6,529 bases of DNA from an uncultured Capnocytophaga sp. (GCA_905372595.1 CAJPPS010000084.1:1-6529); one strand, 5' to 3'; positions 1-6,388 are shown, counted from the stretch's first letter. Numbers and translations are program-made. Notes: a model not told the origin generated them from the letters alone.

Positions 1-25
1 CTTCAAAAAGGCTAATTTTAGGGTA

Positions 26-844
26 TTATCCTAGGGCAACATCCATCACCATCATCACCACAAATCCTATAAGAAAACCGATAGTAGAAATATCCGTATT
101 CCGACTTTGTTGTGATTCGGGAATTGTTTCCTCCACTACAACATAAATCATTGCACCAGCTGCAAAGGCTAGGGCGTAGGGAAGCACAGGGGTGAAAAAA
201 ACGACAGCAAAAGCTCCCAGCACACCTGCAATAGGTTCTACCACAGCCGATAGTTGTCCGTAGAAAAAGCTCTTCCAACGGCTTAGCCCCATGCGGCGCA
301 ATGGCATAGCTACCGCTACTCCCTCAGGAAAGTTTTGTAAGCCAATCCCAATGGCTAAGGTAACAGCTCCAGCAATAGAGGCTTCAGGAATTCCAGCTGC
401 TACTCCTCCAAAAAGAACCCCTACAGCTAAGCCCTCAGGAATATTGTGTAGTGTGATAGCTAAGACTAAGAGGGTGGTGCGTTGCCAAGAGGATTTGACC
501 CCTTCTGTTTGCTTGAAATTAGGGTGAAAGTGGGGTAGGAGCCTATCCAAAGTATATATGAATAAAGATCCTGATAGGAAGCCTATTACGGCAGGAATTA
601 CCTTGACAAATCGTTCACCCGAACTCATTTCAATGGCAGGAATCAGCAAGCTCCATATACTGGCGGCAACCATTACTCCTCCAGTGAAGCCTAGCATCGC
701 ATCCATTACTAGCTTATTACTGCTCTTGAAGAAAAAAACAAGTCCCGCACCTAGTGCAGTAACTCCCCAAGTAAAAAGAGTTGCATAGAGTGCCGCAAGA
801 ATGGGGTCAATACCCTCTAGATAATGTATAATATTGCTAATCAT
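26..844 (-). CDS. ZIP-family divalent metal transporter (GufA subfamily)
   Basis: This 272-aa integral membrane protein probably imports Zn2+ or related divalent metals across the inner membrane. About eight hydrophobic segments are visible. The two ZIP metal-site signatures are intact: HNIPEG at residues 133-138 (helix 4) and QNFPEG at 170-175 (helix 5). E203 in the next helix lies 29 residues after E174, which matches the spacing E211-E240 of the structurally known Bordetella ZIP. The charged VEETIPE stretch (237-243) and the terminal MDVALG (267-272) are typical of the GufA branch rather than of E. coli ZupT. The length is normal for that branch. The ATG at 844 is preceded by AAGGA about 8 nt upstream and by a good promoter of its own, so the gene is probably transcribed alone. 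No clear metal-regulator operator is visible. The family assignment is firm; the metal specificity is inferred. Confidence 0.95.
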   Translation of the reverse strand: MISNIIHYLEGIDPILAALYATLFTWGVTALGAGLVFFFKSSNKLVMDAMLGFTGGVMVAASIWSLLIPAIEMSSGERFVKVIPAVIGFLSGSLFIYTLDRLLPHFHPNFKQTEGVKSSWQRTTLLVLAITLHNIPEGLAVGVLFGGVAAGIPEASIAGAVTLAIGIGLQNFPEGVAVAMPLRRMGLSRWKSFFYGQLSAVVEPIAGVLGAFAVVFFTPVLPYALAFAAGAMIYVVVEETIPESQQSRNTDISTIGFLIGFVVMMVMDVALG

Positions 845-867
845 AATAATATCCTTTTTATGATGTG

Positions 868-899
868 CAAAGATAAGGATAAATTATGAAATAAGGAAA
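868..899 (-). promoter_or_regulatory. Predicted promoter of the ZIP transporter gene
   Basis: On the minus strand TATCTTTG (875-868) matches the Bacteroidota -7 consensus TAnnTTTG exactly. Twenty bases upstream is TTTC (899-896), one mismatch from the -33 TTTG box. Transcription would start near 860, leaving a leader of about 15-20 nt before the ATG at 844. The site lies in the 83-bp gap after the methyltransferase gene. Confidence 0.6.
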
Positions 900-922
900 T
901 AATTTTTAGATTACACTAAAAA
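895..922 (-). terminator. Weak possible terminator behind the methyltransferase gene
   Basis: On the minus strand a 7-bp stem TTTTTAG/CTAAAAA (922-916 and 909-903) with a 6-nt loop begins 5 nt after the stop codon and is followed by the U-rich tail TTATTT. The stem has only one G-C pair, so it would be weak. Its tail overlaps the -33 box proposed for the ZIP promoter. The alternative is chance structure in AT-rich DNA. Confidence 0.3.
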
Positions 923-927
923 ATATT

Positions 928-1671
928 TTATTGACTACTATTAAGCCTTTGTCTGACGACTTCATAGAGAAAAGCACCGCAGGCTACAGAGACATTCAGG
1001 GATGCTGTTTCTCCTAAAAGAGGGAGCTTGGCACGTGCATCTAACACTTTAAGCACTCCCTTGCTGATACCGACGTCTTCCGCTCCCATTACAATTGCTA
1101 AAGGTTCGGTAAGAGGAAGGTCATAGAGTAAAGAAGAGGATTTCTCAGTAGCTCCTATTACCTTAATGCCACTTCCTTGTAAGTAATAGATAGTATCAAT
1201 GAGGTTTTCCACTCTACAAAGAGGGATATTGAAAATTGCTCCTGCAGAAGTTTTTACCATATCCTCACTGATAGCAGCACTTCCTTGTAGGGGAAGGATA
1301 ACCCCGCTAACTCCTGTACATTCAGCAGTACGAATAATGGCTCCCACATTACGCACATCGGAAAGATGATCAAGAATAAGAAATAAAGGAGTATTGGTAC
1401 TCTCAAAGGTGCGACTCACCAGCTCTTCCAGAGAGATAAAATCTACAGGGGAAAGTACGGCCACCACTCCCTGATGATTTCCCCGAGTAAGCCGATGTAG
1501 CTTTTCCACAGGGACATAGGCATAAGGTAGTTGGTGGGTACTGATAAGCTTACTCAGTTGTGTAAAGAGTGTTCCAGAGAGTCCCTTCTGAATGAAAATT
1601 TTATTAAAAGTCTTTCCGGCTTCTATAGCTTCTATTACAGGGCGTAAGCCGAATATTTGAGTGCTTTCCAT
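928..1671 (-). CDS. rlmB: TrmH-family (RlmB-like) 23S rRNA 2'-O-ribose methyltransferase
   Basis: This 247-aa SPOUT methyltransferase transfers a methyl group from S-adenosylmethionine to a ribose 2'-OH in RNA; in E. coli RlmB the target is Gm2251 of 23S rRNA. The N-terminal substrate-binding domain (about 1-75) carries the typical HQGVVA at 66-71. The knotted catalytic domain follows with all three motifs: RNVGAIIRTAE at 107-117 (motif 1, catalytic Arg), MGAEDVGIS at 195-203 (motif 2), and LPLLGETASLNVSVACG at 216-232 (motif 3). Its length is normal for RlmB. The ATG at 1671 lies 3 bp after the stop of the 124-aa gene, with no Shine-Dalgarno sequence, so the gene is almost certainly co-transcribed with it and with the pseudouridine synthase gene. 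The family is certain; the exact nucleotide target is inferred, and a tRNA target cannot be excluded. Confidence 0.92.
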   Translation of the reverse strand: MESTQIFGLRPVIEAIEAGKTFNKIFIQKGLSGTLFTQLSKLISTHQLPYAYVPVEKLHRLTRGNHQGVVAVLSPVDFISLEELVSRTFESTNTPLFLILDHLSDVRNVGAIIRTAECTGVSGVILPLQGSAAISEDMVKTSAGAIFNIPLCRVENLIDTIYYLQGSGIKVIGATEKSSSLLYDLPLTEPLAIVMGAEDVGISKGVLKVLDARAKLPLLGETASLNVSVACGAFLYEVVRQRLNSSQ

Positions 1672-1674
1672 AGG

Positions 1675-2049
1675 CTATTTTTCACGCATTTTTACAATGC
1701 TATCTACTACATAAACGGTATTTCCTCGCCAAGGAACTGCGTTATGATATTCCTTATAATGGAGGTCAAAATATTTGCCACTATTGACTTCTAATTGCTT
1801 GAATATATTTTCATTTTCAATAGAGAATTCAAATTCATTGCTTTGCATTCCTATACCTTTCTGGGTTTTAGCAAAGCCTTCCTGAATAATCTTCCCTTCA
1901 TAAGTTTTAAAAATATTTCCCTTATAAACTGCATAATTCAGGTATCCCGACTTAACTCCTTCTCCAAAGACAAAAAAATAGCTCATATACACCCACCCGC
2001 CTAAGAAAATTAGCAGCAGAGGAAATCCGATAAATAATAGTTTTCTCAT
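1675..2049 (-). CDS. Conserved Bacteroidota membrane-anchored protein, function unknown
   Basis: This 124-aa protein has one N-terminal hydrophobic segment (about residues 4-24, after MRK), which is either a membrane anchor or an uncleaved signal. There is no lipobox cysteine. The rest is a small, probably beta-rich domain outside the membrane. Two stretches look like family signatures: FGEGVKSGYLNYAVYKGN (28-45) followed directly by IFKTYEGKI (46-54), and YKEYHNAVPWRGNTVYVV (98-115). From memory, proteins of this shape are common in Bacteroidetes and are sometimes labelled 6-phosphogluconate dehydrogenase; the sequence has no Rossmann nucleotide-binding motif and is far too short, so that name would be wrong. 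The gene sits 12 bp behind the pseudouridine synthase gene and 3 bp before the methyltransferase gene, inside a likely rRNA-modification operon. I do not know its function. Confidence 0.85.
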   Translation of the reverse strand: MRKLLFIGFPLLLIFLGGWVYMSYFFVFGEGVKSGYLNYAVYKGNIFKTYEGKIIQEGFAKTQKGIGMQSNEFEFSIENENIFKQLEVNSGKYFDLHYKEYHNAVPWRGNTVYVVDSIVKMREK

Positions 2050-2061
2050 ATTATAAAGAGC

Positions 2062-3003
2062 TTAATTGTTAAGATTTTTTAGGTTAATAATCTCCTGTTG
2101 AGTGAGAAGGCGCCAATGTCCTCTAGGGAGGTCTTTTTTGGTAAGTCCCGCAAAGACTACACGATCCAGTTTTTCTACCGCATAGCCTAGATGCTCAAAG
2201 ATACGCCTAACAATGCGATTTCGTCCGCTATGGATTTTCACTCCTAATTCGTTATGAGGAGCATTGTCAATGAAATGAATCTCATCTACTTGGATAAAGC
2301 CATCCTCAAGGGTGAGTCCTTCCTGTATTTTATGAAAATCCGTTAAGTTTAATTTTTTATCAAGAATTACATGATAGATTTTGCGTACACCGTGAGAGGG
2401 ATGAGTGAGCTTCTTCATTAGTTCGCCATCATTGGTAAAGAGTAGTAGCCCAGTGGTGGCTCTGTCCAAGCGTCCTACAGGTTTTACATTGCCCTTGGCA
2501 GCTCCAGCAATGAGCTCCATTACGGTTTTACGTCCTTTTTCGTCCTGAGTTGTAGTGATGAATCCTTTGGGTTTGTTCAGTAGGATATATTCTTTTTTCT
2601 CCGCAGAGAGAACTTTCCCGTCAAACTTTACCACATCGGAAGGTTGTACACGATAGCCCAATTCAGTCATAGGTTTTCCATTGACTTCTACATTCCCTGC
2701 ACTGATGTAGCGATCGGCTTCTCTTCGAGCACAGATACCCGCATTGGCGATATATTTGTTCAGGCGAATACCCTTACTTTCATCCGAGGTGTGAGGTTTG
2801 CTTGCTTTTTTGTAAAAAGGTTTCGTATATTTAGGTTCAACTTGCTCTTTGGAAAGAAAAGGCTTTTCCTTATTGGAAGTCTCTCTTTTCTTAGAGTTAA
2901 AAGATTTTTCTTTAGAGGACAAACGTTTGTCTTTTCCTTGAGCGGAAGTATTTTTAGGTGAAAAGGATTTCTTTTCGTTATTTTTTTTAGAATTTGATTG
3001 CAT
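2062..3003 (-). CDS. rluB: RsuA/RluB-family rRNA pseudouridine synthase with basic N-terminal tail
   Basis: This enzyme isomerises a specific uridine in rRNA to pseudouridine; E. coli RluB acts on U2605 of 23S rRNA. From the ATG at 3003 it is 313 aa. Residues 1-77 are a Lys/Ser-rich low-complexity tail, 78-125 an S4 RNA-binding domain (starting GIRLNKYIANAGICARREAD), and about 137-300 the catalytic domain with VGRLDRATTGLLLFTNDG at 176-193, where D180 is the catalytic Asp. LLNKPKGFITT (141-151) and SGRNRIVRRIFEHLGY (259-274) are also typical. An in-frame TTG at 3021 would add six residues, but it falls inside the -7 box of a strong promoter-like site, so I choose 3003. The family also contains RluE, RluF and RsuA; RluB is favoured because RluB-type enzymes of Bacteroidetes carry such tails. 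The 124-aa gene follows after 12 bp. Confidence 0.92.
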   Translation of the reverse strand: MQSNSKKNNEKKSFSPKNTSAQGKDKRLSSKEKSFNSKKRETSNKEKPFLSKEQVEPKYTKPFYKKASKPHTSDESKGIRLNKYIANAGICARREADRYISAGNVEVNGKPMTELGYRVQPSDVVKFDGKVLSAEKKEYILLNKPKGFITTTQDEKGRKTVMELIAGAAKGNVKPVGRLDRATTGLLLFTNDGELMKKLTHPSHGVRKIYHVILDKKLNLTDFHKIQEGLTLEDGFIQVDEIHFIDNAPHNELGVKIHSGRNRIVRRIFEHLGYAVEKLDRVVFAGLTKKDLPRGHWRLLTQQEIINLKNLNN

Positions 3004-3018
3004 CAGGCAAATTTTTCG

Positions 3019-3050
3019 CAAAAGTAATAAATATTTATTAGCTTACCAAA
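3019..3050 (-). promoter_or_regulatory. Strong predicted promoter of the rluB operon
   Basis: On the minus strand TTTG (3050-3047), a 20-bp spacer and TACTTTTG (3026-3019) match the Bacteroidota consensus TTTG-N19..21-TAnnTTTG without a mismatch. The -33 box is made by the last two sense codons of murB (GTT TGG). Transcription would start near 3012-3015, about 10 nt before the ATG at 3003. The site would let rluB, the 124-aa gene and rlmB be transcribed independently of mutL-murB. Confidence 0.7.
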
Positions 3051-4044
3051 CATTCACTTCCATTTCTAAAGAAATTTGGAAGTGTTTTTCTACTTGTTCT
3101 TGTATGTAATGAGCTAGAGAAAGGATATCATTTCCTAGAGCTCCTCCATAATTAACAAGTACTAAGGGTTGCTGGGTATGCACCCCTACTTTTCCCATTC
3201 TTAAGCCCTTGAGGTCACAACTTTCGATGAGGAAAGCTGCTGGGATTTTTTCTTGTGTATTGGAAACCCAATAATGAGGAAGGTGAGGATATCTCTTCTG
3301 GAGGGAAAGAAAACAATCCCGTGATACAATAGGATTCTTAAAGAAACTACCACTATTACCTAATTCATTAGGGTCAGGGAGTTTTGACCTTCGGATGTGC
3401 TTGATAATTGTAGCAATATGCTCAGGAGTTTCTTCCCAGTAATTCTCAGAGAGTATTTTCTGGATATTTCCATAATCTGTTTTGAAAGAATGATTTTTCT
3501 TGGTAAGTTGAAAGGTAACCGAGAGAATTACATACCTTCCTTTGCTTTGCTTGAATATAGAGTCCCGATAGCCAAAAAGGCAATCAGCCTTATAGAAAGT
3601 AACTTTTTCTTTAGTTTTACGATCAAAGGCTTCACATGAGTGGAATACATCCTTGACCTCTACCCCATAGGCTCCTATATTCTGAACAGGGGCTGCCCCT
3701 ACACTTCCATAAATAAGAGATAGATTTTCTACTCCTCCGTAACCTTGTGTCACACAGGTATCAACAAATTCACTCCAATTCTCTCCTGCCTGTGCTTTGA
3801 TTAGAATATAGTCTTCATTTTCTTGTTCAATAGTAACCCCTTTGCAAGTCATTCTCAGTAAGGGAGTTTCTATATCCTTGGTAAGGAGGATATTGCTTCC
3901 TCCTCCTAGGACTTTTAGGGAAGGATGAGTGGAGATGGCCTCAATAACCTCATCTTCAAAAGAAGTTTCAATGAGCAAATGCGCCTTATGATCAATACCA
4001 AAAGTATTGTAAGGCTTTAAGGAGATATCTTTGTATTGTTTCAT
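3043..4044 (-). CDS. murB: UDP-N-acetylenolpyruvoylglucosamine reductase (type I MurB)
   Basis: MurB reduces UDP-GlcNAc-enolpyruvate to UDP-N-acetylmuramate with NADPH and bound FAD, the second committed step of peptidoglycan synthesis, in the cytoplasm. The 333-aa length is normal. FAD-domain motifs are VLGGGSNILL (45-54) and the flavin loop NLSLIYGSVGAAPVQNIGAYG (107-127, here with Tyr112 where Pro is usual). By motif alignment to E. coli MurB, the catalytic residues R159, Y190, S229 and E325 correspond to R160 (FGYRDSIFK), Y191 (TDYGNIQ), S233 (GNSGSFFKNP) and E329 (LEMEVNVW). The FGYRDSIFK segment and full C-terminal domain mark it as the E. coli-like type I. It starts at an ATG 13 bp behind mutL, with no Shine-Dalgarno sequence and no promoter seen, so it is probably co-transcribed with mutL. 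The stop overlaps the spacer of the rluB promoter. Confidence 0.96.
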   Translation of the reverse strand: MKQYKDISLKPYNTFGIDHKAHLLIETSFEDEVIEAISTHPSLKVLGGGSNILLTKDIETPLLRMTCKGVTIEQENEDYILIKAQAGENWSEFVDTCVTQGYGGVENLSLIYGSVGAAPVQNIGAYGVEVKDVFHSCEAFDRKTKEKVTFYKADCLFGYRDSIFKQSKGRYVILSVTFQLTKKNHSFKTDYGNIQKILSENYWEETPEHIATIIKHIRRSKLPDPNELGNSGSFFKNPIVSRDCFLSLQKRYPHLPHYWVSNTQEKIPAAFLIESCDLKGLRMGKVGVHTQQPLVLVNYGGALGNDILSLAHYIQEQVEKHFQISLEMEVNVW

Positions 4045-4057
4045 AAAAAATCAAGGG

Positions 4058-5893
4058 TTAGAAGCGTCCTTCTAGTTCATTTAGTGTCAGTGAGGTGTAT
4101 ATTCTTTTTCCGAAAGGAGAAAGAGTAGTCTCTGTACAAGAAAAAAGATCTGATACGAGTTGTTCTTGCTCTTCCAAAGAGAGGGATTGTCCTGCCTTAA
4201 GGGAGAGGCTTCTTGCAAGATCCTTGGCGAGAGCTTCCTGCTGAGAGAATTCCTCTTGAGGGATTCCCTCCAGTGATTCTTCAAGGATTGTATGTAGGAT
4301 TTCCAGCACTTGACTTTCTTTTACTAGAGAAGGTAAGCCTGTTACAGATACTATATTCTGCCTGATTTCTAATAAAAAACCTGCCTTGTTAAGTAATGGA
4401 ATAAGAGGTTCTAGGGTTAGAATTTCAGTGGAAGAGAACTCAAATTCCAAAGGAAAAAGTAAGGACTGGCTTACACTTTTTCCCTCATTGAGTCGCTTGT
4501 AATATCGCTCATATAGGATCCGCTGGTGTGCTCTGGGGGCGTTGATAATTAGTATCTTGTCCCTGAGATAAGTAATGATATATTTTCTTTGGAAATATAA
4601 AATAGTACGAGTTTTGTTCTCTACCTCCAGCTGTAATAGTGGTGAAGCAGAGCTATCTTCCTCAAGGCTTTCATTAGCCTTGGAAGGGATACGTTCTCCA
4701 TAAGAAGAGGGAATACTATAGAGGCTTTCCCAAGCCTTTGTTTCTTTCTTAGAGAAAGAAGAGGAGCGGTTGGGTTCTTCTTGGGTCATCTGGAAAGGGT
4801 TAAAGTTTCTATCTACCTGATAAGTAGGTGTTTTGGCTTCTCTATCCTTATAACTATAAGGGACTTCATTGCTTTCGTCCAAGGAAAAATCAATAGTAGG
4901 GAAGATGTGGAACTGCCCTAGGCTATGCTTAATAGCTGAACGTAATAAGGTATAGATAGCCTGATCATTATCAAACTTAATTTCTGTTTTAGTAGGGTGT
5001 ATATTGATATCAATATGCTTGGGGTCAAGTTCCAAATACAGAAAATATTCAGGCTGTTCTCCTTCCTTAAGGAGCCCTTCAAAAGCACTCGTTACGGCGT
5101 GGTGTAAGTATCTGTTCCTGATAAATCGGTCATTTACGATAAAAAACTGGAGAGATTTGTTCTTTCTAGCACTTCCCTTGCATACATAACCGTGTATCCG
5201 AACAATATCTGTGAGTTCCTCTACAGGAACCAACCTTTCATTGAGCTTTGATCCAAAAAGTTGAACAATTCTTTTCTGTAAAGTAGTGGCAGGGAGCACT
5301 ATTTGTTCCTGGTCGTTATTATGTAGGGAAAAATAAATGTTAGGATGAGCTAGCGCAACCCGATGGAATTCGTCCAAGATATGCCGATATTCTACCGTAT
5401 CGGACTTCAAGAAATTTCTTCGTGCAGGAATATTAAAAAACAAATTCTTCATAGCAATAGAAGTTCCTTTCTGAGTGACAACCGGTTGCTGTTGTATGAT
5501 TTTATTTCCTTCAATCAGCAGAGAAGTGCCTACTTCCTCTCCCTCTTGGCAGGTGACAAGCTCTACCTGAGCCACAGCAGCGATAGAGGCGAGAGCTTCT
5601 CCACGGAATCCTTTTGTATGAAGGGAAAATAAATCCTCTGCAATACGGATTTTGGAAGTAGCGTGTCGTTCAAAAGCCAAGCGCGCATCAGTAGGAGACA
5701 TTCCTATTCCATTATCAACTACTTGTACAAGCGTACGCCCAGCCTCCTTGAGGAATAGCTTTACTTCGCTTGCTTTTGCATCAATAGCGTTCTCTAAAAG
5801 TTCCTTAACAGCAGAGGCAGGACGCTGAATGACCTCACCTGCCGCAATTTGGTTAGCTACATTATCAGGAAGTAGTCGTATAATATCAGGCAT
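4058..5893 (-). CDS. mutL: DNA mismatch repair protein MutL
   Basis: MutL couples mismatch recognition by MutS to downstream nicking and excision. This 611-aa copy has a complete N-terminal GHKL ATPase: ELLENAIDA at 31-39 (E31 is the presumed general base, N35 binds Mg2+), VDNGIGM at 59-65, RHATSKI at 76-82, and TKGFRGEALASIAAV at 93-107. The transducer domain follows with IDINIHPTKTEI at 294-305, where K302 corresponds to the ATP-contacting Lys307 of E. coli. Residues about 335-425 are a hydrophilic linker, and about 428-611 form the C-terminal dimerisation domain. That domain has NAPRAHQRILYE (451-462) where nuclease-type MutL proteins have DQHAxxExxxxE, and it lacks the CPHGRP motif. The ATG at 5893 begins the conserved N-terminus (IRLLPDNVANQIAAGEV). 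The 90-aa membrane-protein gene lies 70 bp upstream, and murB follows 13 bp downstream. Confidence 0.97.
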   Translation of the reverse strand: MPDIIRLLPDNVANQIAAGEVIQRPASAVKELLENAIDAKASEVKLFLKEAGRTLVQVVDNGIGMSPTDARLAFERHATSKIRIAEDLFSLHTKGFRGEALASIAAVAQVELVTCQEGEEVGTSLLIEGNKIIQQQPVVTQKGTSIAMKNLFFNIPARRNFLKSDTVEYRHILDEFHRVALAHPNIYFSLHNNDQEQIVLPATTLQKRIVQLFGSKLNERLVPVEELTDIVRIHGYVCKGSARKNKSLQFFIVNDRFIRNRYLHHAVTSAFEGLLKEGEQPEYFLYLELDPKHIDINIHPTKTEIKFDNDQAIYTLLRSAIKHSLGQFHIFPTIDFSLDESNEVPYSYKDREAKTPTYQVDRNFNPFQMTQEEPNRSSSFSKKETKAWESLYSIPSSYGERIPSKANESLEEDSSASPLLQLEVENKTRTILYFQRKYIITYLRDKILIINAPRAHQRILYERYYKRLNEGKSVSQSLLFPLEFEFSSTEILTLEPLIPLLNKAGFLLEIRQNIVSVTGLPSLVKESQVLEILHTILEESLEGIPQEEFSQQEALAKDLARSLSLKAGQSLSLEEQEQLVSDLFSCTETTLSPFGKRIYTSLTLNELEGRF

Positions 5894-5914
5894 TTAAAAG
5901 GTTCTTTAAGGGTT

Positions 5915-5933
5915 TCTTAATAATGAATTAAGA
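5915..5933 (-). other. Small hairpin in the mutL leader
   Basis: A perfect 7-bp inverted repeat TCTTAAT/ATTAAGA with a 5-nt centre lies 22 bp upstream of the mutL ATG, in the 70-bp gap after the 90-aa gene. On the minus strand it is not followed by a U-run, so it is unlikely to be a terminator. It may be an RNA stem-loop, a DNA-binding dyad or chance in AT-rich DNA. Confidence 0.3.
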
Positions 5934-5963
5934 CTGTTTTTGTGTGAAAAGAATGTTTTGATG

Positions 5964-6236
5964 TTATTTTCTAAAGAAAAAAGATATATCAAAATCAAAT
6001 AAGTAAAAAGTAATAAATAATAATACTAAAAAGATAAGCCATAGAGAATAACTAGGGGATTTTCTCTTAGCGGATTGGTGTTTTTGTCGAGAACTCTCCC
6101 AGAGCTTGCGAAAGGAATGAGCACGGAGCTGATGCTTGGGGATGCTAAAGCCATTTCTCTCTTCAGTCTCCTTATAATAACGAGGGACATAGGTGAAAGG
6201 CTTGATAGCAGGAAGCTTAAAAAAACGTATTTTCAC
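5964..6236 (-). CDS. Small conserved membrane protein upstream of mutL, function unknown
   Basis: This 90-aa protein has a positively charged N-terminal two thirds and one hydrophobic helix at about residues 62-80 (SYSLWLIFLVLLFITFYLF), ending in DFDISFFFRK. It is probably tail-anchored with the basic part in the cytoplasm. The N-terminal stretch LPAIKPFTYVPRYYKE (8-23) resembles, from memory, a small family found next to mutL in many Flavobacteriia; those entries are sometimes called riboflavin synthase subunit beta because the ribH gene is often nearby. Nothing here resembles lumazine or riboflavin synthase. The start is GTG at 6236; the reading frame has no internal ATG, and the proposed promoter lies about 25 bp upstream, so GTG is the best choice. 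It is probably the first gene of a unit with mutL and murB. A function cannot be assigned. Confidence 0.8.
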   Translation of the reverse strand: MKIRFFKLPAIKPFTYVPRYYKETEERNGFSIPKHQLRAHSFRKLWESSRQKHQSAKRKSPSYSLWLIFLVLLFITFYLFDFDISFFFRK

Positions 6237-6260
6237 AAAAACTATTCTTATTTTGAGGTG

Positions 6261-6293
6261 CGAAAATACAATATTTTTAGCTAAAAAAACAGA
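6261..6293 (-). promoter_or_regulatory. Predicted promoter for the 90-aa gene, mutL and murB
   Basis: On the minus strand TATTTTCG (6268-6261) differs from TAnnTTTG by one base, and TCTG (6293-6290) differs from the -33 TTTG by one base, with a 21-bp spacer. Transcription would start near 6255, about 20 nt before the GTG start at 6236. It is the best candidate in the region but weaker than the other promoters of this window. Confidence 0.45.
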
Positions 6294-6388
6294 AAACTTA
6301 TTAACAGTTCTTTTTCTTAAACTTATACATAAGAGAAGAGTTGTGATAGTCTCAGAGGTAATGTTTGAAAATTTTTATAGTTCTAAGG

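Noticed and set aside
18..278. 86-codon minus-strand frame within the ZIP gene, Cys-rich
   Set aside because: It is a frame-shifted reading of the 3' part of the ZIP gene; the Cys/Arg richness comes from reading Ala/Gly/Val codons out of frame.
291..788. Two plus-strand open frames of 76-78 codons opposite the ZIP gene
   Set aside because: They are antisense to a well-supported transporter gene, have low-complexity Pro/Thr/Lys-rich translations, and have no promoter or family resemblance.
1675..2049. Calling the 124-aa protein 6-phosphogluconate dehydrogenase
   Set aside because: It has no nucleotide-binding fold motif, is about a quarter of the needed length and has a membrane segment.
2644..2961. 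105-codon plus-strand frame opposite the pseudouridine synthase
   Set aside because: Its Phe/Arg-rich translation is the antisense of the Lys/Glu/Ser-rich tail and S4 domain; there is no start signal.
6322..6333. 12-bp palindrome CTTATACATAAG as a possible operator
   Set aside because: Five-base arms made mostly of A/T are expected by chance in this AT-rich region, and it lies well upstream of the plus promoter with no second copy.
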